Translations under genes and position numbers: made by a program
Source of the DNA: Actinomycetota bacterium
GTDB taxonomy: Bacteria; Actinomycetota; CADDZG01; WHSQ01
Assembly (NCBI GenBank): GCA_013695055.1
Contig: JACDBF010000320.1
Location: forward strand, 1-7,383
DNA: 7,383 nt
Direction of reading: 5' to 3'
Part shown: one piece after another, positions 1 to 4,936 of the stretch
Numbering within the stretch: the first letter of the stretch is position 1
Layout: every line of letters starts with the position of its first letter
Notes under the pieces: model-generated
What the model was told of the DNA's origin: nothing
What the model saw: only the letters and a program-made list of their open reading frames with translations
Databases searched by the model: none

Positions 1-218
1 TGGGCACCGTGGCGGGCTGGCTTGCGGCGGTGGGCGTCGGCTCGGTCGTCAATCGTTATCTCGTGGCCGAGGGCCTGCTCGGCGTCCGCATGACTCTGAG
101 CCCCAGCACGGTCGTTGCGGGGATTGCGGGGTCCGTGCTGCTTGCTGTGGTGGCCGGCGCGATCCCGGCATTGAGAGGAGCGCGACTGCCGGCGCGCGAA
201 GCGGTGAGCGAAGCGTGA
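1..218 (+). CDS. ABC transporter permease, FtsX/MacB type (C-terminal end only)
   Basis: Only the last ~72 codons are present; the reading frame is open to the left edge, so the gene starts outside the window. The visible part holds a hydrophobic stretch (about positions 3-60), a short loop with MTLSPSTV, a final hydrophobic helix (IAGSVLLAVVAGAIPAL) and a cytoplasmic basic tail, ALRGARLPAREAVSEA. That ending (last transmembrane helix, then A-L-R-x-A-R-L-x-x-x-E-A) is typical of FtsX/MacB-family permeases, which couple ATP hydrolysis to extracytoplasmic work such as lipoprotein release, lipid or peptide handling, or hydrolase activation. The stop (TGA 216-218) overlaps the GTG start of the SGNH hydrolase gene by 4 nt, so the two are probably coupled in translation and function. 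The partner ATPase gene would be expected to the left. The substrate cannot be told from this fragment. A GTG at position 9 is internal and not the real start. Confidence 0.8.
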   Translation, partial: GTVAGWLAAVGVGSVVNRYLVAEGLLGVRMTLSPSTVVAGIAGSVLLAVVAGAIPALRGARLPAREAVSEA

Positions 219-979
219 GGCGCGCGACGATCAGAGCGCTTCTAGTCCTCATCATCTTGACGCAGTCGGCCTGCAGCGGCTCGACTGATGCCCCCGGCGC
301 GCTGGGTGCGCAAGAGCAACCCAAACCGCTGCGTTACGTGGCCATAGGGGCGAGCGAAACCTGGGGAGTGGGAGCCGGCGATCAACTGCGGGAAGCGTGG
401 CCGCAGGTCTTCTATCGCGAGGCCCTCCCCCGCCACACGGCCTTTGTAAACCTGGCCGTTCCCGGAACGACGGTCGCCGAAGCGCTCACCCAACAGCTTC
501 CTTATGCGCGCGAGCTGCAACCCGACCTCGTCACCGTATGGCTGAACGTCAACGACATCATCGCCGGAGTCCGGCCTCGCAAATATGAGGCGGGACTCTA
601 CGAGCTCGTCTCGACACTCGTGCGAGATGCAGGCGTGCGCGTGTTGATCGCCAACTCACCACCACTCGATAGGCTTCCCGCTTATCAAGCGTGCCGTCCC
701 AGGTACTCGGGGACCCTTTCCTGCCTGGCCCCCTTTGCGCCGGCACCCAAAGAGCTCAACACGATTGTCGATGCTTACAACTCGATCGTTTCAAGGGTGG
801 CATCTCGCACTGGTTCCGTTTTGGTTGATCTCCACACCCGCGCCCTCGAAGCTCGCCACGAGGGGACGGACCTCGACCTGGTGAGCGACGACGGCTTTCA
901 CCCGAGCACGCGGGGCCATCGAGCCATCGCCCAGGCATTCGGCGCTGCCTTGAAGGAGACACCTCTGCCGGTCGAATAG
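215..979 (+). CDS. SGNH/GDSL-family hydrolase, probable lipoprotein
   Basis: 254 residues, GTG start. The N-terminus has a short basic region (MRRATIR), a hydrophobic core and TQSAC, so Cys20 is a likely lipidation site; Gln at -3 makes the lipobox imperfect. The Ser/Thr/Gly/Pro linker after it also fits a lipoprotein. SGNH blocks are visible: block I as YVAIGASETWGVGAG with nucleophile Ser47 (GAS instead of GDS), block II Gly84 in NLAVPGTT, block III Asn113 in WLNVNDIIAGV (usually GxND, here NVND), and block V Asp226-Gly-Phe-His229. The family hydrolyses esters or thioesters: lysophospholipase, thioesterase, carbohydrate esterase. The true substrate is unknown. Product location is inferred to be the outer face of the cytoplasmic membrane. 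It overlaps the upstream permease by 4 nt (GTGA) and has no clear Shine-Dalgarno, which suggests translational coupling. The arrangement resembles the E. coli YbbP/TesA neighbourhood. Cys160 and Cys170 could form a disulfide. Confidence 0.88.
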   Translation: MRRATIRALLVLIILTQSACSGSTDAPGALGAQEQPKPLRYVAIGASETWGVGAGDQLREAWPQVFYREALPRHTAFVNLAVPGTTVAEALTQQLPYARELQPDLVTVWLNVNDIIAGVRPRKYEAGLYELVSTLVRDAGVRVLIANSPPLDRLPAYQACRPRYSGTLSCLAPFAPAPKELNTIVDAYNSIVSRVASRTGSVLVDLHTRALEARHEGTDLDLVSDDGFHPSTRGHRAIAQAFGAALKETPLPVE

Positions 980-1027
980 GGCGCCCTGGGCCCGTCACTA
1001 GCCCTTCACATCCAGGCCCCGGACGTA

Positions 1028-1057
1028 CCGATGGGACCGGTTTCCCGGTCCCATCGG
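1028..1057. terminator. Terminator-like hairpin between converging genes
   Basis: A perfect 13-bp inverted repeat: CCGATGGGACCGG at 1028-1040, loop TTTC at 1041-1044, and its reverse complement at 1045-1057. It lies 48 nt after the stop of the SGNH hydrolase and 20 nt after the stop of the surface-protein gene, which converges from the right. It can therefore serve both transcripts. Neither side has a run of T, so this would be a GC-rich hairpin terminator without a U-tract, as is often seen in high-GC actinobacteria. No gene is seen in the surrounding gap (980-1077). Confidence 0.65.
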
Positions 1058-1077
1058 GGCCCCCACCAAGCCGTGTG

Positions 1078-1929
1078 TCAGGCTTTGCTTCGCATTGCCA
1101 CTATGGCGATTCCCGCCACGATCAAGCTCATGGCCATGGCCACGATGTGCAGGATGGTCGTCCCCGTGAGGGGCAGCGCGCCGCCCGCCGTCGGAGCCAC
1201 AGTTACGTTCCGCTGAGGGATCCTGTTCTCGGTGTCGCCGAGGACTACGTCGCCGCCCTTGGGTGGCTGCTCGCTCGAGCCGCCCGGAGGCTCTTCTCCA
1301 CCCGGGGGCTCTTCCCCACCCGGGGGCTCTTCCCCACCCGGGGGCTCTTCCCCACCCGGGGGCTCTTCCCCACCCGGAGTCGGGCGTCCACAATGGCCCT
1401 CGTTGTCGTCCTCGAAGTCGTCGTCGTTGCCGCAACCGTTGTTGCCGTCCTGGTCGGCGAGGTCTCCCCCACCGGTGCCGTTCGGGCGATCGGGCCCGCC
1501 GTTGGTCCTGTCGGGACCATGGGCGTCGTCATCTGGGTCGTGCTCGGTATTGCCCTGGTTCGGCGATCCCTGGCCGTTCTCGGTCGATCGATCGTGGCCC
1601 GAAGGGTGCTCGTTGTCGCCCTCGTCCGGAACGTTGTTCGGGGTTCCCTCATCGTTACCGTCATCGTCCTCGGTGTAGCCGGTGCCGGGATCGGAGTCGG
1701 CGTCGCCGTCCTTGTCGCGGCTCTTGCCCGCCTCCGTGGCGCCGGCCCCCTGATCGGAGCCGTGCTCCTGGCCGGTGGCGGCCTGCGGGTTGTCCTGACC
1801 TTGGCCCTGGCCGTTCCCCGGATCTGCGAACGCCGGAGCGGCCGCCAAGACGAGAGCCAGAGACAAGGCGAGCGCAGCACCTAGCCCCGGGCCAAGTCGC
1901 TTCCTGTCTCGTCGTGAAAACTGAAACAT
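1078..1929 (-). CDS. Secreted Asp/Asn/Gly-rich LPXTG cell-wall-anchored protein with PGGEEP repeats
   Basis: 283 residues. The N-terminus is a Sec signal peptide: basic MFQFSRRDRKR, a long Ala/Leu core and probable cleavage at AFA|D (after residue 35). Residues 36-180 are low-complexity, rich in Asp, Asn, Gly, Gln and Pro, with DxDxDxDxD at 72-80 and a Cys pair (Cys166, Cys180) flanking an acidic patch. Residues 185-214 are five PGGEEP hexapeptides followed by PGGSSE, probably a wall-spanning linker. The C-terminus is a sortase signal: LPLTG at 252-256, a hydrophobic helix at about 259-278 and the basic tail MRSKA. It is predicted to be exported, cleaved between Thr255 and Gly256 by sortase and joined to peptidoglycan. 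No sortase gene is in the window. Start ATG 1927-1929 is backed by a strong ribosome binding site. No catalytic domain is recognised; cation binding by the acidic part is only a guess. It stands alone between converging and diverging genes. Open frames on the opposite strand here are composition shadows. Confidence 0.88.
   Translation of the reverse strand: MFQFSRRDRKRLGPGLGAALALSLALVLAAAPAFADPGNGQGQGQDNPQAATGQEHGSDQGAGATEAGKSRDKDGDADSDPGTGYTEDDDGNDEGTPNNVPDEGDNEHPSGHDRSTENGQGSPNQGNTEHDPDDDAHGPDRTNGGPDRPNGTGGGDLADQDGNNGCGNDDDFEDDNEGHCGRPTPGGEEPPGGEEPPGGEEPPGGEEPPGGEEPPGGSSEQPPKGGDVVLGDTENRIPQRNVTVAPTAGGALPLTGTTILHIVAMAMSLIVAGIAIVAMRSKA
1283..1372. repeat. 18-bp in-frame tandem repeat (5 units) encoding PGGEEP
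   Basis: The + strand unit CCCGGGGGCTCTTCCCCA occurs four times without a single difference (1301-1318, 1319-1336, 1337-1354, 1355-1372). It is preceded by a diverged copy at 1283-1300 with two substitutions and followed by a partial copy from 1373 (CCCGGAGTC). The period is a multiple of three, so changes in copy number keep the surface-protein frame. Identity at the DNA level, not only at the protein level, points to recent expansion by slippage or recombination. The protein product is a Pro/Gly/Glu spacer just before the sortase signal region. Confidence 0.95.
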
Positions 1930-1933
1930 TTTT

Positions 1934-1940
1934 CCCCCTC
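1934..1940 (-). promoter_or_regulatory. Strong ribosome binding site of the LPXTG protein gene
   Basis: Read on the minus strand the sequence is GAGGGGG followed by AAAA and then ATG. It is a purine-rich Shine-Dalgarno-like element with a 4-nt spacer and fixes the start at 1929. Confidence 0.7.
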
Positions 1941-1956
1941 AAAACGCTAAAGGTGC

Positions 1957-1983
1957 CATCGGGTCCAGCCGATGTACCCATCG
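1957..1983 (-). promoter_or_regulatory. Overlapping alternative hairpins in the leader of the LPXTG protein gene
   Basis: On the + strand, CATCGG (1957-1962) pairs with CCGATG (1969-1974) around a 6-nt loop. CGATG (1970-1974) can instead pair with CATCG (1979-1983) around a 4-nt loop. The middle arm is shared, so the two hairpins exclude each other. They lie 28-54 nt upstream of the surface-protein start, inside its probable 5' leader. This layout could allow switching or attenuation, but the stems are short and chance is possible in GC-rich DNA. Confidence 0.3.
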
Positions 1984-2142
1984 AGAACGTGTGGGCTCTG
2001 CTGGCTACCATTTCCTTCCAGTAGTGTGCCTCGTAGCCCGGCCCTCGTAACTATGGAGTTGTGCGTACCTCCTTGCCTGGTCCCCGTCGTTGGCCCCGCG
2101 CCCCGTCCGAGCGGGCCGCCTCCAGTCGGCGAAAATGGAGCG

Positions 2143-2937
2143 ATGAGAGACCTTTCGACCGAGCTCGGCTTCGCCTTGGACGTGGCCCGGCTCGGAGGCA
2201 GAATCGCCCTTGGACACTTCCGGAAAGACCCCCAGGCCCGGCGCAAAGCGGACGGGACGTGGGTCACGGAAGCCGATTGGGCGGTCGAAGCGCAGATCCG
2301 GCTACGTATAGCCCGCACCTTTCCAGAGCACAACGTCCTGGGCGAAGAGGAGGGATTGTCGGCGGCGGGGGGCGGAGAGCCCATCGACGGCGCCCCGACT
2401 TGGATCATCGACCCCATAGACGCCACCCACAACTACATGGCCGGCGTTCCTATCTGGGCCACTTTGGTCGCTTTGCGCGAGGGCGGCGAGAGCCTCGTCG
2501 GCGTGTGCCACGCTCCGGCGATCGACGAGACCTACGAGGCGACCGTGGGGGGCGGCGCTCGGATGAACGGCGCCTCGATCACAGTGTCCGAGCCCATCCG
2601 AATGGATCAAGCGACGGTGTTTACGACCGGACTGGAGAGCTTTCTCCAAGAAGGTCTGGACGAGCTTTATCTCGCCCTCGTGAAAGGGGCCTGGAGAACC
2701 CGGGGGTTCGGCGACTTCTGGGGGCACATGCTGGTCGCCCGGGGGGCCGGGCACGTCATGATCGAACCCGAGCTCAACCTTTGGGACGTCGCCGCGCTAG
2801 AGCCAATCGTGCGCGAGGCGGGCGGGCGCATCACCGGGCTCGACGGCCGCCCCTGGAGCTCGGGACCGTGCTTGACCGCGTGCCCCAACCTGCACAACGA
2901 AGTCTTGAAGCTCGCCGCAGCGCACGGACGGGGTTGA
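2143..2937 (+). CDS. hisN: Inositol-monophosphatase-superfamily enzyme, probable histidinol-phosphatase
   Basis: 264 residues from ATG 2143. The fold and metal sites of the Mg-dependent IMPase superfamily are visible: KADGTWVTEAD (35-45), GEEEG (67-71), WIIDPIDATHNY (87-98, metal ligands Asp90 and Asp93) and WDVAALEPIVREAGGR (214-229, Asp215). The stretches GVPIWATLVAL, TRGFGDFWGHMLVARGAGHV and IEPELNLWD closely resemble the actinobacterial HisN type as I recall it from M. tuberculosis. Its likely reaction is therefore L-histidinol phosphate to L-histidinol, the penultimate phase of histidine synthesis. Inositol-1-phosphatase or another sugar phosphatase remains possible. The usual DPIDGT motif reads DPIDAT here. 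The frame is open back to 1972, but that extension is Pro/Cys-rich and unlike the family. The chosen ATG has only a GGAG two bases upstream, so the start is moderately sure. No other histidine gene is in the window. Its stop is 6 nt from the stop of converging pdxH. Confidence 0.87.
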   Translation: MRDLSTELGFALDVARLGGRIALGHFRKDPQARRKADGTWVTEADWAVEAQIRLRIARTFPEHNVLGEEEGLSAAGGGEPIDGAPTWIIDPIDATHNYMAGVPIWATLVALREGGESLVGVCHAPAIDETYEATVGGGARMNGASITVSEPIRMDQATVFTTGLESFLQEGLDELYLALVKGAWRTRGFGDFWGHMLVARGAGHVMIEPELNLWDVAALEPIVREAGGRITGLDGRPWSSGPCLTACPNLHNEVLKLAAAHGRG

Positions 2938-2943
2938 CACCCC
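2930..2943. terminator. Small hairpin at the convergent gene junction (weak)
   Basis: GGGGT (2930-2934), loop TGAC and ACCCC (2939-2943). The loop contains the hisN-like stop codon, and pdxH ends at 2944 right beside it. Only five base pairs and no T-run, so this is a weak candidate; the two transcripts may simply overlap. Confidence 0.2.
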
Positions 2944-3627
2944 TCAGGGAGAAAGCCGCTCGATCGTCCAGGCCCCGTGCGCCCATGCCCCCTGTGTCGC
3001 GGGCCGATACCGAAACCTGTCGTGAAGCCGATCGGCCCGGCCTTGCCAGAACTCGATCTCGACGGGGTCCAGGACGTAGCCACCCCAGAAGGGCGGGCGC
3101 GGAATGTCCCTGTCTTCGTAGACGCGATCGAGCTCCTCGACGCTCGCCTCGAGATCTGCCCGCCGTGGGATCACCTCGCTCTGCCGCGACGCCCACGCGC
3201 CCAGCCGGCTGCCTCTCGGACGCGACTTGAAATACGCGTCCGACTCACCGGAGCTCACCGGGCTGACCGTCCCCGTGACGCGCACCTGGCGCTGCATCTC
3301 GGCCCACAAGAAGACGAGAGCCGCGTGCGGGTTGGCCGCAAGCTCGCCGCCCTTGCGGCTTTCGTAGTTCGTATAGAAGATGAAACCTCGCCGATCTATC
3401 CCCTTGAGCAACACGATGCGCGCCGAGGGCCTGCCATCGGGCGTGCATGTCGCAAGCGTCATGGAGTTCGGAAACAGCAGCTCGCGCTCGATGGCTTCCC
3501 TCAGCCACTTTGCAAACTGGCTCGAGGGATTGGAATCGAGATCCGCCTCCGCAAAGGAGCTGTCCTCGGGGAAACGGCCCATGCCGGAAAGAGCCGGGCC
3601 GAGATCGGAGAAGTCCTGGTCGTTCAT
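2944..3627 (-). CDS. pdxH: Pyridoxamine/pyridoxine 5'-phosphate oxidase
   Basis: 227 residues, close to the family's usual length (E. coli about 218). The FMN enzyme oxidises pyridoxamine or pyridoxine 5'-phosphate to PLP with O2, in the cytoplasm, as a dimer. Family motifs are clear in order: RIVLLKGID (70-78), FIFYTNYESRKG (82-93), RQVRVTG (113-119), SRPRGSRLGAWASRQS (135-150), PRPPFWGGY (176-184), IEFWQGRADRLHDR (191-204, with Arg200 and His202 matching the PLP-phosphate and substrate pair of the family) and a C-terminal W...IERLSP. Its ATG overlaps the rdgB stop by 4 nt (ATGA at 3624-3627) and has no clear Shine-Dalgarno, so translation is probably coupled. It is the last gene of the six-gene operon. 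PLP is the cofactor of CysM at the start of the same operon. Confidence 0.96.
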   Translation of the reverse strand: MNDQDFSDLGPALSGMGRFPEDSSFAEADLDSNPSSQFAKWLREAIERELLFPNSMTLATCTPDGRPSARIVLLKGIDRRGFIFYTNYESRKGGELAANPHAALVFLWAEMQRQVRVTGTVSPVSSGESDAYFKSRPRGSRLGAWASRQSEVIPRRADLEASVEELDRVYEDRDIPRPPFWGGYVLDPVEIEFWQGRADRLHDRFRYRPATQGAWAHGAWTIERLSP

Positions 3628-4208
3628 TCTTGTTGCGCCAGCGCAGTTGCCAGGGCCCGAAAGGCCCGGCCCCGATGGCTGAACGTCAACTTTTCGTCCA
3701 GCGGGATCTCACCCATGGTCCTCGTCTCTCCGTCCGGGACGACGTGCGGGTCGTAACCGAAACCGAGCGCCCCGCGCCCCTCGAGCAAGACGCTGCCCGC
3801 ACACAGACCTTCGGCCACCAGCTCTCGCCCGTCGGCCAGGATCATCACCGCAACGCACCGATAGCGACAGGTGCGGAGATGCTCGGGCACATTCCTCAAC
3901 CGTGCGACGAGCAGACGATTGTTCTCCCGGTCGGTGGCGGCCTCCCCCGCGAAGCGCGCCGACCGTACTCCCGGCTCACCACCGAGAGCATCCACCTCGA
4001 GGCCCGAATCGTCTGCCGTCACCGGCAAGCCCGTAGCGATCCGCGCGGCGCGCGCCTTGGCGAGCGCGTTCTCCTCGAAGGAGTCGAAGGGCTCCTCGAG
4101 GATGAGGTCCGGGGCGACGTCATCCAGAGAGATGATCTGCACGCCGGGAAGTAAAAGCGCTACCTGCTCGGCTTTGTGACTGTTGCGCGACGCGAACACG
4201 GCCTTCAC
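3624..4208 (-). CDS. rdgB: Non-canonical purine NTP pyrophosphatase (RdgB/HAM1 family)
   Basis: 194 residues, normal for the family. It hydrolyses ITP, dITP and XTP to the monophosphate plus PPi and so keeps deaminated purines out of DNA and RNA. Visible motifs: SRNSHKAEQ near the N-terminus (the S/T-x-N-x-x-K signature), FEENALAKA (44-52), ADDSGLEVDALGGEPGVRSARFAG (65-88, with catalytic-site Asp66/Asp67), RCVAV, GRGALGFGYDPHVVP (144-158) and SHRGRA (177-182). The start is GTG at 4206-4208, overlapping the rph stop by 4 nt (GTGA) without a Shine-Dalgarno. Its own stop overlaps the pdxH start by 4 nt. The rph-rdgB pairing is widespread in bacteria and supports the call. Confidence 0.95.
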   Translation of the reverse strand: MKAVFASRNSHKAEQVALLLPGVQIISLDDVAPDLILEEPFDSFEENALAKARAARIATGLPVTADDSGLEVDALGGEPGVRSARFAGEAATDRENNRLLVARLRNVPEHLRTCRYRCVAVMILADGRELVAEGLCAGSVLLEGRGALGFGYDPHVVPDGETRTMGEIPLDEKLTFSHRGRAFRALATALAQQE

Positions 4209-4936
4209 ACCGAGGTGGACGCTTCGAATGCCTCGGTTTGGTGGACGGTTAGAGAAGCGATGCCCTCGGCGGCGATCTCGAGCATGGCGTCCAGCTGAGG
4301 ACGGTCAAAGGTTCCGTGCTCGGCCGTGCCCTGCACCTCTATCAGCTCACCAAGTCCGGTAGTCACGACATTCATGTCGACGCCGGCCGTCGAATCTTCC
4401 ACGTAATCGAGGTCGAGGCAAACGGCGCCATCGATGATGCCGACGCTAATAGCTGCGACCGAACCGGTAAGCGGAGGCGCGCCCGCTCCGTTACTCAGCC
4501 CCAGAGAGTCGAAGGCCTGGCGCAGAGCGACGTAAGCTCCCGTGATCGAAGCCGTACGCGTGCCACCGTCCGCTTGCAACACATCACAGTCGATCAGAAC
4601 GCTTCGTTCGCCGAGGGCCTCCATATCGGTGACCGCCCGCAAGGAGCGCCCGATCAATCGCTGGATCTCTTGAGTTCGCCCCGAGGGACGGCCCTTGTTT
4701 ACCTCGCGCGGGACACGCTGAGGTGATGAGCGCGGCATCATCGAATACTCCGCCGTAACCCATCCCGATCCCCGCCCCTTCATCCATCTAGGAACGGAGT
4801 CCTCGACCGTCGCGGTGCAAATGACCTTCGTATTGCCCATCTCGATGAGGCACGATCCTTCGGCGTAGGGCATGAAGCTGGGAGTCAACCCGACGGACCT
4901 GAGCTCGCCGGGCCCCCGGCCGTCATGCCTGTTCAT
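4205..4936 (-). CDS. rph: Ribonuclease PH
   Basis: 243 residues, full length. A phosphorolytic 3'-to-5' exoribonuclease that trims tRNA 3' ends and other RNAs, releasing nucleoside diphosphates; it acts as a hexamer in the cytoplasm. Motifs: RHDGRGPGELRSV (3-15), EGSCLIEMGNTKVICTA (26-42), GSGWVTAEYSMMPRS (56-70), GRTQEIQRLIGRSLRAV (86-102), DCDVLQADGGTRTASITGA (116-134, Arg127 in the phosphate-binding part) and LDLDYVEDSTAGVDMNVV (174-191, acidic Asp181 and Asp187). ATG 4934-4936 overlaps the stop of the metallo-hydrolase gene by 4 nt (ATGA). The nearest purine-rich stretch upstream (AGAGGA) is too far away for good spacing, so coupling to the upstream gene is likely. It is followed by rdgB with another 4-nt overlap. 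Confidence 0.97.
   Translation of the reverse strand: MNRHDGRGPGELRSVGLTPSFMPYAEGSCLIEMGNTKVICTATVEDSVPRWMKGRGSGWVTAEYSMMPRSSPQRVPREVNKGRPSGRTQEIQRLIGRSLRAVTDMEALGERSVLIDCDVLQADGGTRTASITGAYVALRQAFDSLGLSNGAGAPPLTGSVAAISVGIIDGAVCLDLDYVEDSTAGVDMNVVTTGLGELIEVQGTAEHGTFDRPQLDAMLEIAAEGIASLTVHQTEAFEASTSV

Larger units (their letters stand above)
1930..2142. promoter_or_regulatory. Divergent intergenic region holding the promoters of the surface-protein and hisN-like genes
   Basis: This 213-nt gap separates two genes read away from each other, so both promoters should lie here. I see no convincing -35/-10 pair. The best AT-rich patch is TAACTAT at 2048-2054, which could serve as a weak -10 on the + strand (its complement TAGTTA on the minus strand) without a recognisable -35 at 17 nt. 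An open frame runs through the region in the hisN frame from 1972, but its residues do not look like the family. No other gene is visible. Confidence 0.4.

Noticed and set aside
1283..1380. Possible CRISPR array
   Set aside because: The 18-bp units abut each other with no spacers and are in frame in a coding gene; no cas gene is near.
1075..1884. Long + strand open frame (269 codons) opposite the LPXTG protein gene
   Set aside because: It is Val/Leu/Arg-rich and follows from GC-rich Asp/Gly codons on the other strand. The minus-strand frame has a signal peptide, LPXTG signal and a good ribosome binding site, so it is the real gene.
1263..2024. Two further + strand open frames over the repeat region with Ser/Pro- or Arg/His-rich products
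   Set aside because: Composition shadows of the same gene; their repeats come from the 18-bp unit read in other frames.
2048..2054. TAACTAT as a definite -10 box
   Set aside because: No matching -35 element at the proper distance on either strand, so it is mentioned only as a weak possibility within the intergenic region.
1972..2142. N-terminal extension of the hisN-like protein to 321 residues
   Set aside because: The extra 57 residues are Pro/Cys-rich and unlike any IMPase-family N-terminus; the family alignment begins at ATG 2143.
2061..3230. 389-codon + strand open frame across the hisN-like gene and the pdxH 3' half
   Set aside because: Arg-rich, with no family features. It is out of frame with the clear IMPase-superfamily gene and antisense to pdxH.
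2944..3756. + strand open frames opposite pdxH and rdgB
   Set aside because: All motifs of PdxH and RdgB are on the minus strand; the opposite frames are Arg/Pro-rich with no recognisable domain.
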